A stretch of DNA of 64,000 nt from Sphingomonas sp. LM7 (GCF_002002925.1 NZ_CP019511.1:1054001-1118000), one strand, 5' to 3'; positions 26,314 through 35,893 are shown, numbered from the stretch's first letter. Notes: generated from the sequence alone by a model not told the origin. Translations and numbers: made by a program.

Positions 26314-26900
26314 GAGTCGCCTGCCATCACATTCACCGGGACCGGGCCCAGAGGCTCGAACAAAGCAGCGCTTGCGGCCAGATAGTCCGCACTCGTCATC
26401 GGCTCGTAGCGATCGACTTGCCAGAGGTCGTCCGCGGTTATCGGCACCGGCGCGAGCAACGCGCCCTGCGCAAGCAATTGCGTGTCGCCCGGCCACGCCT
26501 TGAAGACGGGCCGTAGCAGCAGGTCGTTCGCGGTCGATGGCGTCGCCGCCTTCAGGATCGCCTCGTCCAGAGCGAAATCCGTCTGCATGACGCTGCCGGC
26601 GCGCGTGTGGACGAGCCACATCCGGTCGTCAGGCGCGGCAATGTACAATATCCCGAGGGCGGACGCGGCGTACCAGAACGAACCGGCCGGCAGGAAGCGC
26701 TCCCACCCGCCCAAATCGCTCACTTCCTCGCGCAACGACGCGATCGACAGGAAGCCGTCGTCGTAGAGGCCGGGCGCGAGTGCGCTGAGCAGGCGCTCGC
26801 CCGAAGGCAGCTCCGCCAGCCTCCGCGCGACGTCCTCGCTCTTCGATTGCGCCGCGGACTTCCCATAGACGGACAAAAAGACCTCGGTAGCGTCACTCAT
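26310..26900 (-). CDS. Small protein downstream of the DUF4157 protein; candidate partner or immunity-like protein
   Basis: 196 residues, acidic and soluble, with no signal peptide. It overlaps the DUF4157 gene stop and the glycosyltransferase start by four bases each. The layout of a short leader (TEVFLSVYGKSAAQSKSEDV), then GGWERFLPAGSFWYAASALG, ILYIAAPDDRMWLVHTRAG and a C-terminal helical part faintly recalls GAD-like/DUF1851 (Tdi1-type) immunity proteins, but I cannot confirm this by eye. Position right after the putative cargo fits an immunity, chaperone or loading role. The ATG at 26900 is preceded by a Gln/Val-rich end of the upstream gene rather than a strong ribosome-binding site, consistent with coupling. 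Confidence 0.7.
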   Translation of the reverse strand: MSDATEVFLSVYGKSAAQSKSEDVARRLAELPSGERLLSALAPGLYDDGFLSIASLREEVSDLGGWERFLPAGSFWYAASALGILYIAAPDDRMWLVHTRAGSVMQTDFALDEAILKAATPSTANDLLLRPVFKAWPGDTQLLAQGALLAPVPITADDLWQVDRYEPMTSADYLAASAALFEPLGPVPVNVMAGDS

Positions 26901-29900
26901 ATGATCAACCTGAAATTGAGCTGGGTTACCGGCAACGCCGCTGGCGGAACGACGCTGGGATCGTTCAGGATCGCCTGGAGCAGTTGGGCATTCGTCCGGT
27001 TCTGCGTGCCGATGAAGCCGTTGACTGCGCCGATGGCCGGCGCCCCGGTCGGGTCGATATAGCCGGCGAGCACCTGATCTGGATTGTGCGGTGCCGCCAT
27101 GCCCGTTCCGGCGAGCCCGCCGCGCACGCCATATTCGCGCCGCATCGCCGCCTCGGCCGGTGGACGGACGAGCGGAACGCCCGGTGCCGGCCGGCGCGAA
27201 AGCCATTCGGACGCCACCATCGAATTGACCCCCGCCTGTTGCTCGAGCAACTGGCGCCGGGCTTCGATCAGGTACGTATTGTACAGCGAATGGGTGGTCG
27301 GATAGCTCGACGGAATCCTGTAGCTCAGCGTGCGCTGCGGCATCTGGTGCCGTGCCTGATTGAGCGTAATCGTCATCTGGCCGATCGATACGAGCTGGTA
27401 TTGCGGATCGAGAACCTGAATTGCCCGGAGGCTGGCTCCCAGTGCCTCGAAGCGCGGCGCCAGCCCCGTTCTGCCGCGCGCCTGATCCTCGGCGAGACCC
27501 TGCGCCATGTCCATCGTTATCCGCACCTGGCGCATCATCTGTTGCGCCACGGGGGCCGTGCCGCGGCGCGACCACATCTCGAACATCGCGAATACCTGGC
27601 GCAGCTTCTCGAGCAGCGGTGCCATATTCGGTCCCTCGGCCGATCGGGCGCCGCCGCCGACGCCCGACTGGACCACGATGAGACCGCTCGGCGTGATGAT
27701 CTCCGGATTGATCTTGAGCTTCACCATCCATTCGCCGTTGCGCTGGAGGGGCTCGATCTGGGTGAGCGCGTAGCGGGTCTGGATCGCCCCCATCACGCCG
27801 GTAAGCATCGGGCCGGTCACGGCGCCGCGGCCGCGCAGGACCCGGGCAGCGGGGATCGCGGCGCGGGCGGCAAGCCGGAGCCGCTCGTTGGGATCCTGCG
27901 GCACCCCGGCCTGGGCGATGAACCGGCCGAGCCTGCGCGCGGTGGCGATGATCCATGTCACGACGCTGTCGAGCGCCCGATCGATCGGCGCACGGATCTT
28001 GCGCACCAGCCCGGTGATCGCGTCGCTCACCCTGCCGAGGCCGGCGATGCGGGCGAGGAAGCTGATCACCAGGGTCAGCAGCCCGGCCATGGTCTGTTCG
28101 ACGCGGTTGGCAGCCGGCGCGATGTTGCCCGCGGCGATTGCGGCGATCCCATCGATGAACGACGCGGCGACCGCGGCGATCTGGCGGATGCGCTCCACGA
28201 AGAACATGATCGTGTTGTAGATCGCGATGATCGCCTGAATGAACGCTCCGGCCGGCGACAGCATCGACAGCAGCTTGGTGACCGCCGCCTCGACCACCTT
28301 GGACTTCACGAAGTCCATCACCGCGTCGATCGCCATCTGCTTGAGATTGGTGAGGGTTTCGACGATCTTCTGCCACGCCGCGGCGGGTCCTTCGGTAACC
28401 AGCGTCTTGACGACGTCGAACCCGGTCTCCAGCGCGCGCACCACGGTCTCGTTGGTTGCGACGACCAGCTTCGCGCGTATGTTCGCCCAGGTCAGCCCCA
28501 TCACTGAAAGCACGAATTTGAGGATCTCGATCAGCGTGAAACCTGACGGGATGTAGATGCCCAGCCCGCCGAGCGAGCCGGTCAGCCAGCCGATCAGCGA
28601 AGCCTTGAGATGCGTGAGGAAATTCTTGGCGAATTGCCGGAATCCCGCGACTCCGGCCTTTACCAGCGTGCGGACGAATCCGATCGGATTCTTGATGATC
28701 GACGAGAAGGCGCCGCCCGCCTTCTTGAGGTACGGGATCACCGTCGGCGCGACGACCGACAGAATGATCTCGAGCAGCGTCAGCACGGTGCCGCCCGCCC
28801 AGCGCATGAAGTCGCCGACAAAGCTGGAGAAGGCAGTGACGATCTTGGTAAAGGCGCCTGCGATGGTGACGATGTCGAAGATCGTCAGCGAGCGCACCAC
28901 GCCCATCACCCGCCCGGGGATCGAGGTGACCAGCGACAGCGCACCCTTCATCGCGCCCTGGAACCACGCCCAGGCCTTGGCGACGGCATTGCCCTTCTTG
29001 ATGTTCTCCCAGATCTCCTTCTGGCCGATCAACTCCATGAACGCGCCGATCAGTGCCGAGGCCGGGCTCTCGCCTTCGTCGGAAATCGGGTTCTTGCCGA
29101 ACACGCCGACGAGCAGATCCCATTTGGGAATGTTCGACGCCGCCCAGCGCCCGAGCGGCTTGATGATCGCGTCCTTGACGATCTCGGCGATGCCCGAGAC
29201 GAGGCCCTTGGCAAAGGCGATCGCCTTGTCGATCGGCGTGGTGAAGATCGCCTTGGCGCGGCTCCACAGGCTACCGAGCCGGAAGATGTCGCGGAAGCCG
29301 AGCGAGCCAACGAACTCCATCAGCGCATCGCGCAGCGCCCCGCCGAGCCCCTTGAGCGCGACGAACTGCTCTTCGATGAACTTGCCGCCCTTTTCGAAGA
29401 TATTGTGGTTCTGGAGCGCCTGGACGATGAGGCCGCCGCCGGGAATGAACTCGATCATCGCGCGCAGGATATTGGCGCCGCTGCGATCGACCGCCGACAT
29501 ATTGACCGGATTGCGCCCGATCACGATCGTGAAGAGCCGGAAACCGGGGATCACATTGGCCTTGTCGGCAATCCAGTCGAGCGCCTCGCTGATGACACCG
29601 CGCTGGACCTGCGGCTCGCTGCGCTGCTGGACGACCACCGCCTCGCGCTGGATCACGTCGCGCTGGACGACTTCCTGCTGCTGGATCGTGTGAGTCAGCT
29701 CGTGGGCAAGCAGTTCCATGCCTTCCGGGCCGTCGGGCTGGTAGGCACCGGCGTTGAAGAAGATGTCCTTGCCGTAGGTGAAGGCGCGCGCGCCGAGACG
29801 GGTGGAGAGGTTCTCCGCCTTGCCGCCGGTATGAACGCGGACCCCGGCGAAATTCGCCTTGAAGCGCGGCTCGAGGAAACTGCGAGTATCCGACGAAAGC

Positions 29901-30223
29901 GGCCTGCCGCCGCCGACCTGCGACTTGATCTCCGCCGTCAGCTCGGGCGAGACCTGGTCCTTCTTCGCGGCAGGCGCCGTCGATGCGACGGAGGGCGCGC
30001 GCGCGGCGAGCATCGGCACCCTTGCCCTCGGCGACACCACCGGATTGGGCATGCTCATCACCGCCCGCGCAGTCGATACCGCCTCGCGCTCGGCGGCGTC
30101 GCCGGGATCGGAGAGCTTGAGTGCAGTCTGGACGCGGCGGCGGTCATGCGCACGGCCGGGCTCGGTGGCGCGCGGCGCTTCGGCTGGCGTCGTTTCTACG
30201 CTCTGCCGGGCCGACGATGCCAT
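26897..30223 (-). CDS. DUF4157-domain protein, probable eCIS cargo or lumen protein
   Basis: 1108 residues. After a low-complexity, basic N-terminal 100 residues lies a DUF4157 domain (about 105-185): PLSSDTRSFLEPRF, FAGVRVHTGG, AFTYGKDIFFNAGAYQPD and the zinc-protease-like HELTH (residues 174-178). QQQEVVQRDVIQRE repeats follow. Residues about 215-780 are rich in amphipathic and hydrophobic helices (for example VLTLLEIILSVVAP, AGLLTLVISFLARIAGL), resembling pore-forming or tape-measure-like regions. The last 300 residues are a distinct mixed domain with RRYAL, KLKINPEIITPSG and an ordered tail. DUF4157 is repeatedly associated with eCIS toxins (known). Cargo status here is inferred. Confidence 0.8.
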   Translation of the reverse strand: MASSARQSVETTPAEAPRATEPGRAHDRRRVQTALKLSDPGDAAEREAVSTARAVMSMPNPVVSPRARVPMLAARAPSVASTAPAAKKDQVSPELTAEIKSQVGGGRPLSSDTRSFLEPRFKANFAGVRVHTGGKAENLSTRLGARAFTYGKDIFFNAGAYQPDGPEGMELLAHELTHTIQQQEVVQRDVIQREAVVVQQRSEPQVQRGVISEALDWIADKANVIPGFRLFTIVIGRNPVNMSAVDRSGANILRAMIEFIPGGGLIVQALQNHNIFEKGGKFIEEQFVALKGLGGALRDALMEFVGSLGFRDIFRLGSLWSRAKAIFTTPIDKAIAFAKGLVSGIAEIVKDAIIKPLGRWAASNIPKWDLLVGVFGKNPISDEGESPASALIGAFMELIGQKEIWENIKKGNAVAKAWAWFQGAMKGALSLVTSIPGRVMGVVRSLTIFDIVTIAGAFTKIVTAFSSFVGDFMRWAGGTVLTLLEIILSVVAPTVIPYLKKAGGAFSSIIKNPIGFVRTLVKAGVAGFRQFAKNFLTHLKASLIGWLTGSLGGLGIYIPSGFTLIEILKFVLSVMGLTWANIRAKLVVATNETVVRALETGFDVVKTLVTEGPAAAWQKIVETLTNLKQMAIDAVMDFVKSKVVEAAVTKLLSMLSPAGAFIQAIIAIYNTIMFFVERIRQIAAVAASFIDGIAAIAAGNIAPAANRVEQTMAGLLTLVISFLARIAGLGRVSDAITGLVRKIRAPIDRALDSVVTWIIATARRLGRFIAQAGVPQDPNERLRLAARAAIPAARVLRGRGAVTGPMLTGVMGAIQTRYALTQIEPLQRNGEWMVKLKINPEIITPSGLIVVQSGVGGGARSAEGPNMAPLLEKLRQVFAMFEMWSRRGTAPVAQQMMRQVRITMDMAQGLAEDQARGRTGLAPRFEALGASLRAIQVLDPQYQLVSIGQMTITLNQARHQMPQRTLSYRIPSSYPTTHSLYNTYLIEARRQLLEQQAGVNSMVASEWLSRRPAPGVPLVRPPAEAAMRREYGVRGGLAGTGMAAPHNPDQVLAGYIDPTGAPAIGAVNGFIGTQNRTNAQLLQAILNDPSVVPPAALPVTQLNFRLII

Positions 30224-30224
30224 C

Positions 30225-32192
30225 TCAGCCCACCGCCGAAAGCTGCGGCTTCAGCGGACAATGCGCGTCAAGCTTGCGATATTCGCGGAACACCGCGCGA
30301 CGGAGCATCTCGTCGCCGATCGTTACGCCGGCATCGAGCGCCAGCAGCCGCGCATGAAGCGCGACGTTGCGGAGCTGCCCGCCTGACAGCGCACAGCGTA
30401 CCGCGATCTCCTGGACCAGTTCGTCTGCAGCGCGATGCTCGCCGAGATGATGTTCGAGTATCTCGTAGCGGCGCAGTTCGTCGGGCGCGCGGAACGGCAC
30501 CACCACGTCCATCCGCCGCTGGAACGCCTTGTCGATTCGATCGGGGGCGTTGGTGGTGACGATCAAGATGCCCGAGAAGGTCTCGATCCGCTGGAGCAGG
30601 AAGTTGGTCTCGAGATTGGCGTAGCGATCATTGGCGTTGCTCACATCGGTCCGCCGCGCCATCAGCGCGTCGCCTTCGTCGAGCAACAGGATCGTATCGA
30701 GCTCCTCGGCAGCGGCGAAGGCGCGATCGAGCGCCTTTTCGGTCTCGCCGATATATTTGCTGACGGTGGCGGCAAGATCGATGCGCCAGATGTCGCGGGC
30801 CAGGTCATGCGCCAGCCGCCGCGCCGCCAGCGTCTTGCCCGCGCCCGAGGGCCCGGCGAATAGCGCGCGGACCCCCGTGGCCCCGGCGCCGGACCCGGCA
30901 TGCGCGCCTAGCGCCTCACGATTGCGGCAACGCGTGGCAAGCGCGTCCAACTCCTCCTGCCCCATCTCGTCCAGCGTGAGGAATTCGGGACGGTCGCCGG
31001 CATCGATCCGCGCCGCCACGGTCTCCAACCGACTGTCCTGCAAGTCGCGCAGCGCAGTGCGGACATCGGCACGGGCGATCGTGGCGCGGCCCGCCTGGCG
31101 GGTGGTAAGCGCGGCACCGATTGCGGCGCGCCGGATCGTCCCGCCGGTGAGGCGGAACGCGCCGGCCAGCGCCAGCGCGCCGGCGGGTTCGATCTGCGGC
31201 AGCGCCGCCTGCCAATGCGCCTGACGCTCGCGGCATTCGGGCGCGGGTACGGCGAGGGTCGCCTGAGGGCGGTCGGCCAGCCGGATGCCGCCGCTGGTTC
31301 CGGTTATAACTATGAGCCGCACGGGATCGAGCGCGAAACCAGGGACTTCGCGAACCTCGCCGGGGCCGACGGGCATAGCCAGAGCCACCACCGCATCGTG
31401 CAAAAAGGCAAACAGCCCGATCCGGGCCCAGCCCTCGGCCGAGACTAGTGGATCGACTGTTGTGACGAGCAGGGGCCGGCCCATCCGGCGGGCAAGCGCG
31501 CCTGCCAGCGTCGTCCTACCATTGCGTTCGGGGCCGCGCAGCACGGGGACCAGCATCTCGTCCTCTGCCATCGCCTCGGCGAGCAGGCGCGCGCGATCCA
31601 GCGCGGCTTCGGGTGCGATGAAGTCATCCAGCAATGGAAGCTCTGCGAGCGGGATCAGCCGGCATCCCGGCGGTGCCTGCGTCTCGCCACTCAGCGCGTC
31701 CCACGCCGCTGCAGAGACCGCCAGCCGCCAGTCGAAGCGCGGCGCGTCGGGATTGTCGATCGTCACCAGCCCGATCTGGAGCAGCCGGTTGATTGCGCGG
31801 CGTACTGCCGCGGGATCATCGCGCCCGGCATAGCTGCGCCACAGCGCCGTCAGTGTCGCCAGCGTCAGCCGGTCGGCATCACCGAGCAGCGTGGCGATCC
31901 GCGGGTCCTCCCCCACCAGCCCGACCGCGAGCAGCAAGTCGATCGCGAGCGGGTCGCCGACGGCGCCCCGGAGCCGCTCGAGCGGCATGGTGGGGTCGGA
32001 CCAGCCAGCGAGCAGCGCGTCCCATTGCGCCGCCGACAGCGGCTTGCCCGCCAGCGTCGCGACTTCGGCGGCATATTCGCCGAGGCATTCGGGCGCGGCA
32101 TCGCCGATCCGCTCGGCGATCGAAACGCCGGCGCCGAGCAGGGCCAGCCGCAGATGCACCGCAGGCTCGCGAGGGAACGCCGCGATGCTCAT
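30225..32192 (-). CDS. eCIS AAA+ ATPase (Afp15-like)
   Basis: 655 residues. The N-terminal two thirds is helical and eCIS-specific; the C-terminal AAA+ domain carries Walker A GPSGAGKT (about 447-454), Walker B ILLLDEGDA (about 501-509), a sensor-1 TTNAPDRID and an arginine-finger-like FQRRMD. In Afp and PVC the homologous ATPase is needed for particle assembly (family knowledge). It starts inside the stop of the upstream 565-residue gene and ends one base before the DUF4157 gene. It is not ClpV, which has two AAA modules. Confidence 0.9.
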   Translation of the reverse strand: MSIAAFPREPAVHLRLALLGAGVSIAERIGDAAPECLGEYAAEVATLAGKPLSAAQWDALLAGWSDPTMPLERLRGAVGDPLAIDLLLAVGLVGEDPRIATLLGDADRLTLATLTALWRSYAGRDDPAAVRRAINRLLQIGLVTIDNPDAPRFDWRLAVSAAAWDALSGETQAPPGCRLIPLAELPLLDDFIAPEAALDRARLLAEAMAEDEMLVPVLRGPERNGRTTLAGALARRMGRPLLVTTVDPLVSAEGWARIGLFAFLHDAVVALAMPVGPGEVREVPGFALDPVRLIVITGTSGGIRLADRPQATLAVPAPECRERQAHWQAALPQIEPAGALALAGAFRLTGGTIRRAAIGAALTTRQAGRATIARADVRTALRDLQDSRLETVAARIDAGDRPEFLTLDEMGQEELDALATRCRNREALGAHAGSGAGATGVRALFAGPSGAGKTLAARRLAHDLARDIWRIDLAATVSKYIGETEKALDRAFAAAEELDTILLLDEGDALMARRTDVSNANDRYANLETNFLLQRIETFSGILIVTTNAPDRIDKAFQRRMDVVVPFRAPDELRRYEILEHHLGEHRAADELVQEIAVRCALSGGQLRNVALHARLLALDAGVTIGDEMLRRAVFREYRKLDAHCPLKPQLSAVG

Positions 32193-33886
32193 GCGAAACC
32201 GAATCCGATTGCCCGCCCGGCTGCGGGTATCCAGCCGGGATCGCGATCGAGCCCTGCCATGCGAATGACCAGCGGGTGCGTATCGAGCGCGAAGATCACC
32301 TCGACTCGCTCGGCATCAAACTCGATGGTCCCACGCTGCCGAATGAGAGTGCCCACGCCCTCGGCGCGATCCCCACTGCCCAGCGCCCGCGCGACGCGTG
32401 CCTCGAGATAACGCGCCAGGCACGCGATCCAGCGGCGGCGCAGCCACGCCTCTGGACGCGTGACGCGCCATTGGTCTTCGATGGGGAACCCTGCGGGATG
32501 CTGGCGGCTGCTTCCGAAGCGGCTGGAGACCAGCCGGCCGGTTGTCGCCGGCCATGAGGCGAGCCAGTCGCTCGGAACCGTCCAGGCCGGTGCCTCGAAG
32601 TTGCGACCGACCCGCTCGCGTGGCCCCAGCCCGGCCAGCGCGCGCAGCACCGGTTCGATCGGGTCCGAAATGAAAGCGGGGCCAATCCACCGCCGACCAA
32701 GCAACAGGAGCAGTTCGAATGGCGAAAGCCCGCGGAGCTGCCGCCTGGGGTCCGTGAAATCGCCGTAAAGGCCGAGCGCGAGGAATATGTTGAGCAGGAA
32801 GAACAGGCCGCCATGGTCGCTCGCGACAGCGAACGGCAGGGTGGTCGGCGGTGCGGCAGCGGGCGCGGACCATGATTGCGGTTGAGTAGTCGGGGCCGAA
32901 TGCGCCGGTAGCTCAGGCGTTCGAACATCAGCCAGAGTCTGCCGGACGGCCCGAGGGCTGATGCGCGATTGCCGTCCCTCGATCGAGTGTGACGCCGCCT
33001 TGGACGGTGCGCGCTGGTTCGAGGGCTCGGCAATCGGCGACACCCCGACGGTCGGGGTGCGAGATACGACTAACGCCGGTGTGGATATCTCCGTGACAGG
33101 CGGCGAGTCAGGCGCGGAGAGCGCCGCGTAGGCCTCACCTGCCGCCTGCGTCGCCAGCAACTCGGGACGCCGTGCCGCGAGGAGTGACACTGCGATGAGC
33201 GCTCGCGCCGCCACGTCGGTTGCACATAGCTTGGCCAGCGCAACTGCCTCTTCAATTGCAGCTACCCTGCGGGCGGGAGTCGGCGGTGCTCTCTTACCGG
33301 TCGGCAATCGAACGCTGCCGAGCATGCGGTCAACGCCTCCGGCTGCGCTGCCGCCATGCGCGCGCACCAGCAGGTCGGTGGCGACGCGCAGTTCCGCCGC
33401 GTCGAACTGCGCAAGCCAGGGCCCCGCCGTCCGGACCTCGACAAGAGCCGCGATCACGCGCGGCAATTTCCGCGCGTCCGCCAATATCTCCCGGCGCCAG
33501 CGCAGGCGCGGCGTATCGCTGTGGGGAACCGCACGTCGTATAACGGCTGGCAGCGTTTCGCCGGCGAGCCATGCCCGGACGATCGCGATTTCAAGCGCGA
33601 CTTCGTCCTCGAACCAGAGGCTGTTGCCCGCACCAGAGATGTTTCGACTGGCGGCCGCCTTTTCCGCGCGGATCCGATCGATCAATTCGCTGGCAAAGCC
33701 ATCCATCCCGGCGCCCAGCGGCCGCGCCATCCGGATGCGCCGAATGAGCAGCAGCCCGCGATCGGTCACGCCCGTCGCCGCAGGCGTTACCCGCTCGAAT
33801 GCGCTGGCCAGCCGATCCCGGTCGCCGGGGCGCGCATTGGCGAGCCTCGCCCGATCGACACGGAGACCGGCTTGGGCTTCGCTCAT
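32189..33886 (-). CDS. eCIS core protein of uncertain role (possible CIS_TMP-type)
   Basis: 565 residues. A helical N-terminal half is joined by a Ser/Thr/Pro-rich disordered linker (about 255-350) to a C-terminal domain beginning with SDHGGLFFLLNIFLALGLYG (residues 357-376), a motif I associate with the contractile-injection 'tape measure' (CIS_TMP) family found just before the ATPase. Gene order (immediately before the AAA+ ATPase) matches Afp14. However, its length and disordered middle are unlike a classical tape measure, so the role is uncertain. It overlaps the ATPase start by four bases. Confidence 0.65.
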   Translation of the reverse strand: MSEAQAGLRVDRARLANARPGDRDRLASAFERVTPAATGVTDRGLLLIRRIRMARPLGAGMDGFASELIDRIRAEKAAASRNISGAGNSLWFEDEVALEIAIVRAWLAGETLPAVIRRAVPHSDTPRLRWRREILADARKLPRVIAALVEVRTAGPWLAQFDAAELRVATDLLVRAHGGSAAGGVDRMLGSVRLPTGKRAPPTPARRVAAIEEAVALAKLCATDVAARALIAVSLLAARRPELLATQAAGEAYAALSAPDSPPVTEISTPALVVSRTPTVGVSPIAEPSNQRAPSKAASHSIEGRQSRISPRAVRQTLADVRTPELPAHSAPTTQPQSWSAPAAAPPTTLPFAVASDHGGLFFLLNIFLALGLYGDFTDPRRQLRGLSPFELLLLLGRRWIGPAFISDPIEPVLRALAGLGPRERVGRNFEAPAWTVPSDWLASWPATTGRLVSSRFGSSRQHPAGFPIEDQWRVTRPEAWLRRRWIACLARYLEARVARALGSGDRAEGVGTLIRQRGTIEFDAERVEVIFALDTHPLVIRMAGLDRDPGWIPAAGRAIGFGFA

Positions 33887-34647
33887 TTTTCCGCCCGCAC
33901 CGTCGGGGTGGGTGTCGCCTTGGTTTTCGCCGGCAGCGCGGCGCTATCCTCGCCGCCACTGGTCTCCACGGTGATCCGGTTGCTGGCCCGGCCGACGATC
34001 GCGGCAGTGGTGAGAAAACTGAAGCCCGTGCCTGAGAATTTCAGCGAGGAGAGCGGGATCTCCGTCACGCCGAGCAGCACCCGCTCAAGCAGACCCTCGC
34101 CCAGATTCTTGCCGGCGACAGTGACGGCGGTGCCGCGCCCTGAAATCGTGAACACGTCGACGCTGTCGATGATCGGCTTGGACCGCGATGGCGTCGGCGT
34201 GGGGGTTGGGATGAGCGTGGTCGGCGTCGTGGTCGGTATCGCTTTGCCCATATCGTCTTCGAGCAGAGTGAGCCGGCGATCGAGCCCGATCAGCGCCTCG
34301 ACGAGGTTGTTCGCGAAATCCGCGGTGATCAGATCGCCGGGCCGCACCGTGGTCATGGCAAGGCGGACAATCGCTGCGGAGAGCACCCTCGGCGACGCCT
34401 CTGCCCTTGTCGGCGTGGGCGCTGGCGTGGCAGTCGGCGTCGGGCTCGGCGAGGGCGTTGGAGCTGGTGCCGGGGTCGGCGATGGCGTGGGAGAAGGTGC
34501 GGGCGCCGCCACGGCTCCTGCAAAGAAGCCCCGGTCCTCGAGCAGCACTTCCATCATAAGGCGTTCGCGGTCGGTGATCGCACGCTTGCCTATGTCGGCG
34601 CCAACCGAGAACTGGGTTTCTTCGAGCACATTGAATTTGTTCGCCAT
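33883..34647 (-). CDS. Pro/Thr-linker protein with a possible IPT/TIG domain, eCIS-associated
   Basis: 254 residues. A short N-terminal domain (MANKFNVLEETQFSVGADIG, helical up to residue 40) is followed by a Pro-Thr-Ser-Ala linker (about 48-80), a helical segment ending in a short coiled coil (about 88-132), a second Thr/Pro linker (137-155), and a C-terminal beta domain (PIIDSVDVFTISGRGTAVTV, KNLGEG) that looks like an IPT/TIG fold. The GGAG ribosome-binding site lies eight bases before the ATG. The layout is that of a surface or fibre component with flexible, potentially O-glycosylated linkers. The tandem PTP repeats make the DNA locally repetitive. Confidence 0.7.
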   Translation of the reverse strand: MANKFNVLEETQFSVGADIGKRAITDRERLMMEVLLEDRGFFAGAVAAPAPSPTPSPTPAPAPTPSPSPTPTATPAPTPTRAEASPRVLSAAIVRLAMTTVRPGDLITADFANNLVEALIGLDRRLTLLEDDMGKAIPTTTPTTLIPTPTPTPSRSKPIIDSVDVFTISGRGTAVTVAGKNLGEGLLERVLLGVTEIPLSSLKFSGTGFSFLTTAAIVGRASNRITVETSGGEDSAALPAKTKATPTPTVRAEK

Positions 34648-34660
34648 ATTCGTCGCTCCG

Positions 34661-35890
34661 TCACGGGATCAGCGGATAGTTCGCGTAATCCCAATGGTTG
34701 AGATTGAACCGCGCGTCGCCGCGGTACGGCAGGTGGCCGCTGGCGAAGAGCAGGATGTCGGCATTGCTCTCCATCCGGGTCTGGGCGATCCGGTAGAGCC
34801 AGACCGCATGCTCGCTCGCGGTGTCGATCGCCGGCGCGGCGAAGCTTTCGCGGAGCAGCGGCTCGACCGCGCTCGCATCGAGGTACATCGGCCCGCGGAC
34901 GGTCATCCCGGCGAAGAATTCCGCCAATCGGCTGTCGGAGATCCCCGGCAGCAGCCCGGCGGGAGGCAGGAAGGCGAAACGGTCCTTCGCCACCACCGAC
35001 GGCAGGTTGCCGATGCCCGCGATTTCATCTTGGAACTGACGGAACATAGCCCTGCCCAGGCCCGCCCGGCGCGGCTCCGAAATGGTGCTGACCACGCTCT
35101 CGGGATCACTGAGCCCGATCGGACGGCGGACGCTCCAATTGTCGGTGAAAACATGGCCGGCGCTGGTGAAGGCGATCAGCGCGAGCGGGACTTCGCCATC
35201 GCTGAGGCCATGGCCACGAATCGTCTCGACCAGATCGTCGACGCGCGGCCCGCTGCCCCGCAGATCCGCAGGCCAGCCGGGCAGCACGCCCAGGCCAAAC
35301 GCCTCATAGGCCACGCGATTGCGGAAATCGGGCTGACCGGGATCGGCGTCGTAGAGTTCGTTGCGGATCTCGAGCAGGCGGAACTGCACGGCCTCCACTG
35401 TCACGTCGAGCGCGCAGCGCGGGCTGGCATCGCCCATGCCACTGACCGCCGCCCGCCCCTCGCTGGTGAAGGCCGGTGCGATCGTCAGCAGATACAGCCC
35501 TGCCCCCGCGACATAATCGCCGTCGGCAAGCGGCGCACAATCGCCGAACAGGCAGGCGACATTGTCCGCCCCCGGCGTTGCCGCGCGATCGAGCGCGAGC
35601 GTAACTTCGTGCTTGAGGCACAGCATCGCGCCCTGCCGGTTCACCGCCACGCCGGGCTGGACCGAAGCCGCAGGACGTCCCCCCGGCGCGATATTGCCCC
35701 GGAACGCCACGCGGAGCCCGTTGGCGATGCCGTCGCCGAGCGCGAGACCGATCCGCGCATCGGCCTCGCGCCGGGCGGCCTGTTCGCGGCTCATATCGTT
35801 GCCGGTCAGCAGGCGGCCATTGAAGAAGTTGACCGTGCGGATCGCGTCCTCTCCGAACGGCTCCTGCAGCGCGACGAAATCGCTGGGCAT
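34661..35890 (-). CDS. eCIS structural protein sharing the N-terminal domain of the collagen-like protein
   Basis: 409 residues, no signal peptide or membrane segment. The opening (DAIRTVNFFNGRLLTGNDM then SREQAARREADARIGL, GIANGLRV) parallels the opening of the upstream collagen-like protein ([27 protein letters not shown]), the common attachment domain seen in several eCIS appendage proteins. A strand-rich middle with Cys pairs (LCLKHEV, ACLFGDCAPLAD) and a C-terminal alpha/beta part follow. It starts three bases after the collagen-like gene. It is probably a second fibre or collar protein anchored at the baseplate (inference). Confidence 0.7.
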   Translation of the reverse strand: MPSDFVALQEPFGEDAIRTVNFFNGRLLTGNDMSREQAARREADARIGLALGDGIANGLRVAFRGNIAPGGRPAASVQPGVAVNRQGAMLCLKHEVTLALDRAATPGADNVACLFGDCAPLADGDYVAGAGLYLLTIAPAFTSEGRAAVSGMGDASPRCALDVTVEAVQFRLLEIRNELYDADPGQPDFRNRVAYEAFGLGVLPGWPADLRGSGPRVDDLVETIRGHGLSDGEVPLALIAFTSAGHVFTDNWSVRRPIGLSDPESVVSTISEPRRAGLGRAMFRQFQDEIAGIGNLPSVVAKDRFAFLPPAGLLPGISDSRLAEFFAGMTVRGPMYLDASAVEPLLRESFAAPAIDTASEHAVWLYRIAQTRMESNADILLFASGHLPYRGDARFNLNHWDYANYPLIP

Positions 35891-35893
35891 GGC

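Noticed and set aside
26310..29267. 985-residue open frame on the minus strand
   Set aside because: Its upstream two thirds is an Arg/Asp-rich shadow of the DUF4157 gene read in another frame; only the last 196 codons (26310-26900) are a gene.
34380..34520. Short tandem repeat as a regulatory element
   Set aside because: It encodes the Pro/Thr linker in frame within a gene; no evidence for regulation.
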